This document shows positions 54,027-63,061 of a stretch of 64,000 nt of DNA, piece by piece (the stretch's first letter is position 1; each line of letters opens with the position of its first letter). A program made the position numbers and the translations under genes. The notes under the pieces were generated by a model. The model worked only from the letters and a program-made list of their open reading frames with translations. It searched no databases and was not told the origin of the DNA. The DNA is from Sphingomonas sp. AOB5 (lineage in GTDB: Bacteria > Pseudomonadota > Alphaproteobacteria > Sphingomonadales > Sphingomonadaceae): positions 1 to 64,000 of the forward strand of contig NZ_JARNTV010000003.1 in NCBI RefSeq assembly GCF_029433115.1. Reading direction: 5' to 3'.

Positions 54027-55100
54027 CTACTTCGAGCGAATGTCGCTGATGGTTCCGCCCGTCCAGCGGCGGATCGCGCGGCGCAGATTGGCGCTGTCGC
54101 TGAAGCCCACCTTCCAGGCCACGTCGTCGACGCTCATGCGGGTCGTCTGCAGATATTCGATCGCCAGCTTGCGGCGGACATCGTCGACGATCGCGCCATA
54201 GGTGGTGTCTTCGGCCGCAAGGTGCCGCCGCAACGTTCGCTCCTGCAGGCCCAGTTGCGCGGCAGCCGATGTCATCGAGGGGAGCTGGCTGGGGGCGTTC
54301 AGCAGCAGCTGATACACCTCCCCCGACAGACCCGAGGAGATCCGAGACTGCCCGATCAGACGTTCGCAGGTCTGCTCGAGCATGGTGCGGGTAAGGCTGT
54401 TGCCCAGTTCCGGCGTCTGGTCGAGAATCCCGATGGGATAGTGGAGCTCGTTGGCTTCCTGAGCATAGAGGCACGGGCAGGATAGCGCGCGCTCGTCTCC
54501 GGCTGCATGCGGATCTTCCGGGAGGGCGAACAGGGCGCGGACCGGCAGATTGTCGGTCCCCGCCGTGTCGCGGATATGGGTGAAGGTCATCTTCATCTGC
54601 TGCCGCACGAGGAAGGTGCGCACGCCGCTGCTCATGACGTCGCGGTAGATCTCCCGGAACCGCCAGATCGCGACATCGCCTTCGCTGCGCCATTCGAGGC
54701 GCACGGTGGGGGTGGCGAGCGGCTGGTAACGCACCGCGAAATCGAAAAAGTCGCGCATGCTGGGCGAGCACATCAGGGCGTAGCCGTACATGCCATAGGC
54801 CGACAAATGCAGGCGGGCGCCGATCGCGAACGCGTCGGCGAACTCGGCACCGGCCGCCACGATATTCTCGCACGCGATCAGATATTGCCCGATGGAGGTC
54901 AGCGCATTGGGATCGCGCACCTCCGCCAGCGTCAGTCCGGTACGTTCCAGCACCGTCTCCGGCGCGATGCCGCGGGAAGCGACCGTGTCGATGACCGTGG
55001 CGATCTTGAACGGCGCGAAGCTGCGCTGGTTGAGCGAAGGAAAACCGGCGCGGCCGTTTGGCTCCGCTGAGCCGGTTTCATCATCGATCGCGATCGCCAT
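54027..55100 (-). CDS. AraC-family transcriptional regulator
   Basis: A 357-residue regulator with an N-terminal arabinose-binding-type domain (IDTVASRGIAPETVLERTGL through AYGMYGYALMCSPSMRDFF) and a C-terminal AraC double HTH (MTSAAAQLGLQERTLRRHLA, MSVDDVAWKVGFSDSANLRR). ATG 55100 follows GGAGAGGG; ATG 55136 is an alternative. It is divergent from the receptor-ligase-transporter-esterase genes and is their likely regulator. Confidence 0.88.
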   Translation of the reverse strand: MAIAIDDETGSAEPNGRAGFPSLNQRSFAPFKIATVIDTVASRGIAPETVLERTGLTLAEVRDPNALTSIGQYLIACENIVAAGAEFADAFAIGARLHLSAYGMYGYALMCSPSMRDFFDFAVRYQPLATPTVRLEWRSEGDVAIWRFREIYRDVMSSGVRTFLVRQQMKMTFTHIRDTAGTDNLPVRALFALPEDPHAAGDERALSCPCLYAQEANELHYPIGILDQTPELGNSLTRTMLEQTCERLIGQSRISSGLSGEVYQLLLNAPSQLPSMTSAAAQLGLQERTLRRHLAAEDTTYGAIVDDVRRKLAIEYLQTTRMSVDDVAWKVGFSDSANLRRAIRRWTGGTISDIRSK

Positions 55101-55258
55101 GCTCGTCCACCCTCTCCACTTGTCCGCTAAAGACATAGTGATGTCCGCTAATGCGCTTACCTTCGCGCCTGTCAATCCATAATCAAGGCACCAAGCCGGC
55201 AGAGTCCGGCAGCGGCACCGACCGCAATCGCGTTGATCCAGGAGGGGAGAAAAACATC

Positions 55259-57904
55259 ATGTCGATCCGAGCCAAATTCGTCGGCCGCCGCGCGCATCTG
55301 CTGTGCCGGTCGGCCATCGCGCTGGCGATGATCAGCCTGCCGGTGGTGGCTCAGGCGCAGACCGCCGACGCCGGCAGTCAGGCGGAAGAAGGCAGCGTCG
55401 AGCCGGATTCCGAGATCGTCGTGACCGGCACCAGCATCCGCGGCATTCCGCCTACCGGCTCCGGCCTGATCAGCGTGTCGCGTGACGATGCCAAGCTGAT
55501 CGGCGCGGCCAGCACGCCCGAACTGCTGGCGACCGTGCCGCAGCTCAACAGCTTCAACACCGCGCCGCGCGTCAGCAATGGCGGGCTCGGCTCCTTCGCG
55601 CCGGGCCTGCGCGGCCTGCCGAGCGCTGCCACCCTGCCGCTGATGAACGGTCACCGCCTGATTTCCGGCAGCACCCAGCAGACCAATCCGGACTTCCCGT
55701 TCATCCCCGAGCTGGCGATCGAGCGCGTCGAGATCGTCGCCGACGGCGCATCGGCCATCTATGGTTCGGACGCGGTTGCCGGCGTCATCAACTTCATCAC
55801 CCGCAAGCGCGTGTCCGGGCTCGAAGCCAATGTCCGTTACGGCATGGCGGACGATTACCACGCCTTCAACGCGGGCGGCATCTTCGGGCAGGACTGGGGC
55901 AGCGGCTCGCTGGTCGTCGCCTATCAGTATCAGGAAAACAGCAACATCACCGGGGCCGACCGCCCCTATCGCTCGCTCGATTTCCGGTCGGCCGGCGGCG
56001 TGGATACGCGCTCGACCGTCTGTCCCGATGCGAACGTGAACCTGTTCGCCGGCACGATCTATGCAGCGCCCAGCCTGGCGCCGGGGATCAACACCTGCGA
56101 TCCGCGCGGCCCAGTCGATCTCCTGCCCCAGAACCGCACCCATGCCGGGCTAGTCTCGGTCCGGCAGCAGCTGTCAGGCAGTGTGAATCTGTGGGCGGAT
56201 GTGCTCTATTCGGATCGCCGCGACGTGGTGCAGGCAGCACTGCCGGGCCAGACCTTTGTTCTGATCACCGCCGCCAACCCCTTCTTCCGCGCGCCGCCGG
56301 GCACGGGTTCGCTGTTCGGCTATTTCGATTTCCGTCCGGACTATCTGGTCGGCGCCGATCATTTCGACCAGACCTTCCGGGTGCGCACCGGTAACGCCAC
56401 CGCCGGCATCGACATTGCCCTGCCCGGCGATTTCAAGGCAAGCGTGTTCGGGAGCTTCAACTGGTCCCGCAACGATACCTTCCAGCCCGGGATCAACACC
56501 ACGGCGCTCGCCGCCGCCGCGGCTGGAACGACGCCAGCAACTGCGCTCGATCCGTTCGGGACGCGGACCAGTCCGGCAGTCGTCGCCGCCATTCTCAACA
56601 ACCCCACCGATTTCGTGAACCGGCAGCGCACCCGCATCGGCGCGGCCAAGATCGACGGGCCGCTGGCGTCGCTGCCGGGCGGCGACGTCAAGGTCGCGGT
56701 CGGCGCCGAATATCGCCGCGAAACCTATATGCAGCGCGGTTCGAGCGGCGGGGTCGGCTTCCCCGAGGATCTGGAGCGCAATGTCCAGTCGGTTTACGGC
56801 GAACTGTTCGTGCCGATTTTCGGCGAGGGCAATGCCGCGCCGATGTTCCGCAGCCTCACCCTGTCGCTGTCGGGCCGCTACGATCACTATAGCGATTTCG
56901 GATCGACCACGAACCCCAAGATCGGCGTCACCTGGGAACCCGTTGATGGCGTGAACCTGCGCGGCAGCTTTGGCCGCTCGTTCCGCGCGCCCGGGCTTCG
57001 CGATCTGGGCTCCACCGTCGGCTCCTATTATTCCGCCGCGGCGCTGGTGGATGCCTTTGGTGCCCGCGATCCTTCGCGGGGCGCGGCGCAGGTCAACACC
57101 ATCCTGCTCTATGGCGGCAATGCGGCGCTGGAGCCCGAGACGGCACGCACCTTCTCGTTCGGGATCGACCTCCGGCCGAAATTCATCCCGAACCTGAGCG
57201 TGAGCGCGACCTTCTACGATATCGAGTATCAGAACGTCATCGGCACGCCGTCGGGCCTGGGTGCGCTGCTGTTCAGCGATCCTACCTTCGCCTCGCGCGT
57301 CATCCGTAACCCGACCGCCGGGCAGCTGAGCTCGGCGATCACCAATACCGTGCCGTTCTTCTACACCTTCTCGGCGGTGCCAACGATCGGCAACATCCTC
57401 GATCTGCGTCAGGGCAATTTCGGCGTACGCAAGACCAACGGTATCGATTTCGACGTTCGCTACCGCCAGCCGGTCGGCTTCGGAACGGTCTTCGGCGGTG
57501 TCGCTGGCAACTATATCCTGAACTATCGCAACCGGCTGTCACCGACATCGGTCGAGAGCAATTCGCTCGACGCCGGCATACCGCGTGCCACGCTGCGCAC
57601 CACGCTGGGCTTTACCGCAGGGCCGGTGACCTTCGTCAATTTCGTCAACCATCGCAGCGGCGTCACGGCGTCCTACGCGACCCCGACGGGATCGAGCATC
57701 TACAAGGCCAAGGGCTACACCACCGTGGACCTGCGCCTGTCGGTGCGGTTGCCGGATACCTTCCTCAAGCAGACCGAGTTCGGCATTCAGGTAAACGACC
57801 TGTTCGATGCGACGCCGCCCTTCTTCCCGGGCACCGACGGCATCGGCGGCGCCTACAATCCGATCGGGCGCTATGCGGCAATGAGCCTGCGGACCTCGTT
57901 CTGA
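55259..57904 (+). CDS. TonB-dependent outer-membrane receptor
   Basis: An 881-residue receptor whose plug resembles the iron/vitamin-B12/oligosaccharide class common in sphingomonads: PLMNGHRLISGSTQQTNPDF, IERVEIVADGASAIYGSDAV and GVINFITRK. The signal peptide ends VVAQAQ, and SEIVVTGTSIRGIPPTGS is the TonB-box region. ATG 55259 follows AGGAGGGGAG. The C-terminus is YAAMSLRTSF. It leads the AraC-linked cluster and presumably imports its substrate. Confidence 0.9.
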   Translation: MSIRAKFVGRRAHLLCRSAIALAMISLPVVAQAQTADAGSQAEEGSVEPDSEIVVTGTSIRGIPPTGSGLISVSRDDAKLIGAASTPELLATVPQLNSFNTAPRVSNGGLGSFAPGLRGLPSAATLPLMNGHRLISGSTQQTNPDFPFIPELAIERVEIVADGASAIYGSDAVAGVINFITRKRVSGLEANVRYGMADDYHAFNAGGIFGQDWGSGSLVVAYQYQENSNITGADRPYRSLDFRSAGGVDTRSTVCPDANVNLFAGTIYAAPSLAPGINTCDPRGPVDLLPQNRTHAGLVSVRQQLSGSVNLWADVLYSDRRDVVQAALPGQTFVLITAANPFFRAPPGTGSLFGYFDFRPDYLVGADHFDQTFRVRTGNATAGIDIALPGDFKASVFGSFNWSRNDTFQPGINTTALAAAAAGTTPATALDPFGTRTSPAVVAAILNNPTDFVNRQRTRIGAAKIDGPLASLPGGDVKVAVGAEYRRETYMQRGSSGGVGFPEDLERNVQSVYGELFVPIFGEGNAAPMFRSLTLSLSGRYDHYSDFGSTTNPKIGVTWEPVDGVNLRGSFGRSFRAPGLRDLGSTVGSYYSAAALVDAFGARDPSRGAAQVNTILLYGGNAALEPETARTFSFGIDLRPKFIPNLSVSATFYDIEYQNVIGTPSGLGALLFSDPTFASRVIRNPTAGQLSSAITNTVPFFYTFSAVPTIGNILDLRQGNFGVRKTNGIDFDVRYRQPVGFGTVFGGVAGNYILNYRNRLSPTSVESNSLDAGIPRATLRTTLGFTAGPVTFVNFVNHRSGVTASYATPTGSSIYKAKGYTTVDLRLSVRLPDTFLKQTEFGIQVNDLFDATPPFFPGTDGIGGAYNPIGRYAAMSLRTSF

Positions 57905-57910
57905 ACCCTT

Positions 57911-57943
57911 TCGGGCGGCGCTCTCCCACCGGGTGCCGCCCGA
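57911..57943 (+). terminator. Hairpin after the TonB receptor
   Basis: TCGGGCGGC (57911-57919) and GCCGCCCGA (57935-57943) form a 9-bp stem with a 15-nt loop but no U-run. It may attenuate expression between the receptor and the ligase gene, or just stabilise the message. Confidence 0.4.
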
Positions 57944-57981
57944 TCCCGATCACCCGAAGACAAGCCGAGGCTCACCGATCG

Positions 57982-60012
57982 ATGACAGGTGCCAGTACCA
58001 GCGTGAACGCCGCGGTCCCCGTTCCACAGATCCGCCTGTACTCCGATTGGCTGAGTGTCGAACGCAACCGGACGTTTGCGGATTATGAGGCATTGCGCCG
58101 ATGGTCGGTTGAGGATCTCGATGGTTTCTGGCGGAGCATCTGGGACTATGACCGGATCGAATCGCCGACGCCCTGCAAGGCCGCGCTGAGCGGGGACGCG
58201 ATGCCGGACGCGCGCTGGTTCGAAGGGACGCGGGTCAATTATGCACGGCACGTGTTCCGCCACGTGATCGCCGCCGACGAAGCCGGCCAGCCCGCGATCA
58301 TTGCCATGGATGAGCGCGGCGGAAACGTTACACTCAGCTGGGCGGAGCTGAGGCGCCAGGCGGCGTCGCTGGCGCTGGAACTGCGCGGTCGAGGGATCGG
58401 GCCGGGAGACCGCGTCGCTGCCTATCTTCCCAATATTCCGGCGGCGGTGGTCGGCCTGCTCGCCTGCGCCAGCCTGGGGGCGATCTGGACGTTGTGCTCG
58501 CCCGACATGGGGATCAATGCGGTGCTTGACCGCTGGCGGCAGACCACGCCCAGGGCGCTCATCGCCGTCGACGGGATATTCTATGCCGGCAAGGCGATGG
58601 ACCGAAGCGCCGCGGTCAAAGACATCTGCGCGAGCCTGCCCTGTATCGAGGCAGTGTTCGTCATCGCTACGGGACATGGCGCGGGCGAAGTGCCCGGTGC
58701 CACCGATTTCGCGGCCGCCGTCGCGCGCAATGACGATGCGGTCGCGGCGTTCGAGCCCGAATGGCTGGCTTTCGATCATCCGCTGTGGATCCTCTATTCC
58801 AGCGGAACCACCGGCCTGCCCAAGGCGATCGTGCATGGCCATGGCGGCGTCATGCTGGCGACCGCTGCCGGGCGGCTCCACTTCGATCTGGGGCCAAGCT
58901 ATGCCCCGAACACGCTCGGCGACCGCTTCCACTGGTACAGCGCGAGCGGCTGGGTGATGTGGAACATTCAGGTGGGCGGGCTGCTCAGCGGCACCACGAT
59001 CTGCCTGTTCGATGGATCGCCGAGCGGAACCAGAGCCGACCCGGACTGGACCGCTTTATGGGACTTTGCGGCACGCAGCGGCGTCACCTGGTTCGGCGCC
59101 GGTGCCGCGTTTTTCGCCAGTTGCCGCAAAGCCGAAATCGATATTGCCAGTATCCCGGGCGTCGAGCGTATCCGTGCGCTGGGCAGTACCGGATCGCCAC
59201 TGCCGCCGGACGTGCAGCGCTGGGGTACGGCGCAATTCGCCGCGCTCGGCCGGCCGGACATCTGGTGGTGCAATGTCAGTGGCGGGACCGAGATTGCGGC
59301 CGCCTTCATGGCTGGCAATCCCGAACTGCCCGACACGCCGGGCCGGTTGCAGTGCCGCCATCTGGGCGCCGCGATCGAGGCATGGGATGAGCAAGGCCAA
59401 CCGGTGATCGGCGAGGTCGGCGAGCTGGTCTGCACCCTCCCCTTCCCCAGCATGCCGCTGTACTTCTGGGGCGATCCGGACGGCAGCCGCTACCGGGAAT
59501 CCTATTTCTCCGAATGGCCCGGCATCTGGCGGCACGGCGACTGGCTGACCGTTGGCGAGGACGGCAGTTGCACAATCTCGGGCCGCAGCGATGCGACGAT
59601 CAACCGGCACGGCGTACGCATGGGCACCGCCGAAATCTATGCCGCCGTCGAGCAACTGCCGCAGATTGCCGACACGATGATGATCGACGTCGAAGCGGAG
59701 GATGGCAGCAGCAAGCTGATCATGTTCGTCGTCCCGGCGGAGGGCCATGGCGTCGATGCGGCACTGGAAGTGGCCATCGCATCGGCGATCCGCACCAGCC
59801 TGTCGCCGCGCTTCGTGCCCGATCTGCTGATTGCAGCGCCGGCCATTCCGCTCACTTTGTCGGGCAAGAAGCAGGAACTCCCGATCAAACGGCTGTTCGC
59901 CGGTTGGCCCGTCGCCAAGGTCGTCAATGCCGACGCGAGCGCCACGCCGGAAGTCCTGCCCTGGTATATCGATCAGGCGCAGCGCTGGCAGCGTGCGGGG
60001 GCGATGTCGTGA
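57982..60012 (+). CDS. Acetoacetyl-CoA synthetase-like acyl-CoA ligase
   Basis: A 676-residue ANL-family ligase with the long acetoacetate-CoA ligase architecture. The N-terminal ACS domain has RRWSVEDLDGFWRSIWDYDR, the AMP-binding core shows WILYSSGTTGLPKAIVH near residue 270, WWCNVSGGTEIAAAF and YFSEWPGIWRHGDWLT, and the C-terminal lid has SGRSDATINRHGVRMG and LTLSGKKQELPIKR with the catalytic lysine. It would activate acetoacetate or a related short acid with ATP and CoA. The substrate in this cluster could be a different acid released by the esterase. Confidence 0.85.
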   Translation: MTGASTSVNAAVPVPQIRLYSDWLSVERNRTFADYEALRRWSVEDLDGFWRSIWDYDRIESPTPCKAALSGDAMPDARWFEGTRVNYARHVFRHVIAADEAGQPAIIAMDERGGNVTLSWAELRRQAASLALELRGRGIGPGDRVAAYLPNIPAAVVGLLACASLGAIWTLCSPDMGINAVLDRWRQTTPRALIAVDGIFYAGKAMDRSAAVKDICASLPCIEAVFVIATGHGAGEVPGATDFAAAVARNDDAVAAFEPEWLAFDHPLWILYSSGTTGLPKAIVHGHGGVMLATAAGRLHFDLGPSYAPNTLGDRFHWYSASGWVMWNIQVGGLLSGTTICLFDGSPSGTRADPDWTALWDFAARSGVTWFGAGAAFFASCRKAEIDIASIPGVERIRALGSTGSPLPPDVQRWGTAQFAALGRPDIWWCNVSGGTEIAAAFMAGNPELPDTPGRLQCRHLGAAIEAWDEQGQPVIGEVGELVCTLPFPSMPLYFWGDPDGSRYRESYFSEWPGIWRHGDWLTVGEDGSCTISGRSDATINRHGVRMGTAEIYAAVEQLPQIADTMMIDVEAEDGSSKLIMFVVPAEGHGVDAALEVAIASAIRTSLSPRFVPDLLIAAPAIPLTLSGKKQELPIKRLFAGWPVAKVVNADASATPEVLPWYIDQAQRWQRAGAMS

Positions 60013-60082
60013 AGATGGGCGGCGGCAAGGGTCGCGCGGACCGGATCGAAAAAGAATAGACAGGACGGGAGGGGAAAGGGCG

Positions 60083-61378
60083 ATGGCAATCAACATAGCG
60101 CCGCTCACTGAAGGACATGCGGATACCCGCCAGCGGGGCCATCGCGGCTTCGTGCTTGGCATGCTCTGCTTCGTCTATGTGCTGAATTTCCTCGATCGCC
60201 AGCTGGTCTCGATCCTGGCCAAGCCGATTCAGGATAGCCTGCAGATCACCGACAGCCAGCTCGGCTACATCACCGGCTTCTATTTCGCCCTGTTCTACTG
60301 CTTCATCGCGATCCCTGTCGGCTGGCTGGCCGACCGCACGAACCGGGTGAAGATCCTGTCGCTTGCCTGCGGGCTATGGAGCGCGGCGACCGTCGCCTGC
60401 GGCATGGCCTCGAGCTACGGGCAACTCGTGGCGGCCCGCATGGCCGTCGGCGTCGGGGAAGCGGGTGGCGTGCCGCCATCCTATGCGATCATCTCCGACT
60501 CCTTCCCGCGCGAGCAGCGCGGCAGCGCCATGGGAATCTTCAATCTCGGCCCGCCGCTCGGCTCCGCGCTGGGCGTGGCCTTCGGCGCATCGCTCGCGGC
60601 TGCCTATGACTGGCGCGTGCCCTTCTATGTCGTCGGTGCGATCGGCGTGGTCACGGCAATCGTCGTCTATTTGCTGGTGCCGGAACCGGTACGAGGCCGC
60701 TTCGATCCCAAGCCGGCCGCTACGGCACCGGTGCAGGGCTTCGGACAGGCAATCATCGGCTTCTTCAGCAACAAGCTGCTCGCGGTCGCTGCGCTCGCCA
60801 GCGGCGCGGCGAATTTCATCACCTATGGACTCAGCAATTTCGCCACCCTGTTCCTGATGCGGGAAAAGGGCATGACGCTGGATCAGGTCGCGATCTGGTA
60901 TGCGCTGGCCGTCGGCATCGGCATGGGCACCGGCATTTTCGTCTCGGGCAAGCTGATCGATCGCTTCGCCGTGCGCAACAAGGCGGCCTATGCCAGCATC
61001 CCTGCGTTCTCGCTGGTACTCGCATTGCCCTTCTTCCTCGGCTTCGCGACGGCGGACCGGTGGGAAGTCGCGCTGGCATTGCTGTTCGTGCCGCTCTTCC
61101 TCAATTCCTTCTTCCTTCCTGCGACCGTCACCTTCGTTCAGGGCGAAGTGGCCCCCGCTGCCCGGGTGATCTCTGGCGCGCTGCTGCTGCTGGTGATGAA
61201 CCTGGTCGGGCTAGGCCTTGGTCCGACCTTCGTGGGCTTCGCCAGCGACTATTTCCGCGCCGACTATGGCCCGCACTCGCTGCAAATGGCCTTTTACGCG
61301 CTGGCACCGATGTACCTGATCGCCGCGCTGCTGTTCCTGTGGCTGGCGAGGCTGATCAAGGCCGAGGGCCGGGCATGA
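60083..61378 (+). CDS. MFS transporter
   Basis: A 431-residue major facilitator with twelve predicted helices. GFVLGMLCFVYVLNFLDRQL and PVGWLADRTNRVKILSLACG (loop 2-3 signature) place it in the ACS/Spinster-like group that moves organic acids. ATG 60083 follows GGGAGGGG. It sits between the ligase and the esterase in the cluster, so it may import or export the acid. Its stop overlaps an ATG at 61375 of the next frame. Confidence 0.87.
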   Translation: MAINIAPLTEGHADTRQRGHRGFVLGMLCFVYVLNFLDRQLVSILAKPIQDSLQITDSQLGYITGFYFALFYCFIAIPVGWLADRTNRVKILSLACGLWSAATVACGMASSYGQLVAARMAVGVGEAGGVPPSYAIISDSFPREQRGSAMGIFNLGPPLGSALGVAFGASLAAAYDWRVPFYVVGAIGVVTAIVVYLLVPEPVRGRFDPKPAATAPVQGFGQAIIGFFSNKLLAVAALASGAANFITYGLSNFATLFLMREKGMTLDQVAIWYALAVGIGMGTGIFVSGKLIDRFAVRNKAAYASIPAFSLVLALPFFLGFATADRWEVALALLFVPLFLNSFFLPATVTFVQGEVAPAARVISGALLLLVMNLVGLGLGPTFVGFASDYFRADYGPHSLQMAFYALAPMYLIAALLFLWLARLIKAEGRA

Positions 61379-61404
61379 CCGGTTGCGTGAAGTTGGAGAG
61401 CAGA

Positions 61405-63042
61405 ATGAAACGCACCTATAGGGCCACCCTTCTCACGGCCGCCGCAATCGCCTGGACGGCGCCCGGCGCGGCGCTGGCGCAGAGCCGGAAGCCCGCGCCC
61501 GACGCCGCCGCCCGGTGTGCGGCGCTGACCGGCCTGAAGCTTCCCGACACGACCATCACCAGCGCGGTGATGGTGCCGCCCAAGCCGGCCGAGACGGGGA
61601 TTGCAGGCGACACGCCCGGCTATCCCGCCTTCTGCCGGGTCGTCGCTCGCGTGCGGTCCGAACCCGGCTCCGACATCGGGGTCGAGCTGTGGTTGCCCGC
61701 GCAGGGCTGGACCGGCGTCTTCCATGGCAATGGCAGCGGCGGGTTCGCGGGCACGTTCGCGCTCGGCTATTCCGGCATGGCCGAAGGCCTGCGCCGAGGC
61801 TTTGCGACTGCGACGACCGATGCGGGAACCGCACCCGCATCGCCGCTCGAAGGCGATGCCCTGATCGGTCAGCCGCGCAAGTGGCGCGACTGGGGCCGCC
61901 TTTCGACCCATGTCATGACGACGACGGGCAAGGCGATTACGCGGGCCTATTACGGCGAGCGGGCCCGGAAGTCCTTCTACACCGGCTGCTCGACCGGCGG
62001 GCAGATGGGCCTGATCGAGGCGCTCTACTATCCGGACGATTATGACGGCATTCTGGTGGGCGCGCCGGTGATGAACCGCACCTGGGGACATGCCGCGGTG
62101 CTGTGGAATTATCAGGCGGCGAACCGCACCCCGGGGAGCACACTTTCGGACAACAAGCTGAAGCTGCTGAACAATGCCGCCATCGCGACCTGCTCGCGGC
62201 AGGGGCATGGATTGCCGGGCGACCGCTTCATCTCCGATCCGATGCAGTGCAAATTCGATCCCAAGGTCCTGCAATGCACGGGCGCGGCATCGGACTCGTG
62301 CCTGACCGAAAGCGAAGTTGCGACCGCGCGCGCCTTCTACAGCGGCCCCACGGACCGAAACGGCAAGCCGACCTACTTCGGCTGGCTACCCGGCAGCGAG
62401 ATGCCCGACACGTTCGGCTGGTCATTCCTGCAAAAGCCGGTCAGCGGCCAGCCGCCCTTCGGCTCCCTGTTCAAATGGGTGTTCGGCACGGACTGGGACT
62501 GGAAAGGCTTCGATTTCGATCGCGACATGCCGATCGTCGATGCGCAGCTGGATCCGATCGTCAATGACGCGACGCGCGGGAGCCTGGCCGCCTTTGCAGC
62601 GCGCGGCGGCAAGCTGATTGTTTTCCACGGCCTTGCCGACACGCTCGTGGCACCGGGCCAGTCGGCGGCATTCTTCGACCGGCATGCGGCGCAGATGGGC
62701 GGCATGAGCAAGCTTGGCGGCAGCGCGCGCCTGTTTCTGGCGCCCGGCATGATGCATTGCGGCGGCGGGACCGGCCCGGACGCGTTCAACACGACCCTCG
62801 GCATCCCGCCGCGGCCGCCATCGGACGACACCCGGCACGACCTGTTCTCTGCGCTGATCGCGTGGACGGACCAGGGTCAGGCGCCCGACCGGATCGTCGC
62901 GACCCGGTTCTCGAGCGAGGATGCGGGCAGGATCGACATGCAGCGACCGCTCTGCCCCTATCCGCAGCGGGCCGTGTATCGCGGGTTCGGGTCGATCCAT
63001 GCGGCGAGCAATTTCCGCTGTGAGCTACCGTCCGATCGCTGA
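61405..63042 (+). CDS. Secreted tannase / feruloyl esterase family protein
   Basis: A 545-residue exported serine esterase. ATG 61405 follows GGAGAGC and begins a signal peptide (TYRATLLTAAAIAWTAPGAA); ATG 61375 overlapping the MFS stop is less likely. The CS-D-HC arrangement is complete: FYTGCSTGGQMG with adjacent Cys-Ser near residue 195, HGLADTLVAPG with the aspartate, and APGMMHCGGGTGPD with His-Cys. The family includes tannases, feruloyl esterases and MHETase, which cleave aromatic acid esters. The product may feed the acyl-CoA ligase upstream or, speculatively, the lig pathway at the window start. Confidence 0.88.
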   Translation: MKRTYRATLLTAAAIAWTAPGAALAQSRKPAPDAAARCAALTGLKLPDTTITSAVMVPPKPAETGIAGDTPGYPAFCRVVARVRSEPGSDIGVELWLPAQGWTGVFHGNGSGGFAGTFALGYSGMAEGLRRGFATATTDAGTAPASPLEGDALIGQPRKWRDWGRLSTHVMTTTGKAITRAYYGERARKSFYTGCSTGGQMGLIEALYYPDDYDGILVGAPVMNRTWGHAAVLWNYQAANRTPGSTLSDNKLKLLNNAAIATCSRQGHGLPGDRFISDPMQCKFDPKVLQCTGAASDSCLTESEVATARAFYSGPTDRNGKPTYFGWLPGSEMPDTFGWSFLQKPVSGQPPFGSLFKWVFGTDWDWKGFDFDRDMPIVDAQLDPIVNDATRGSLAAFAARGGKLIVFHGLADTLVAPGQSAAFFDRHAAQMGGMSKLGGSARLFLAPGMMHCGGGTGPDAFNTTLGIPPRPPSDDTRHDLFSALIAWTDQGQAPDRIVATRFSSEDAGRIDMQRPLCPYPQRAVYRGFGSIHAASNFRCELPSDR

Positions 63043-63061
63043 GGCTGCGTACCCCAGCGCC

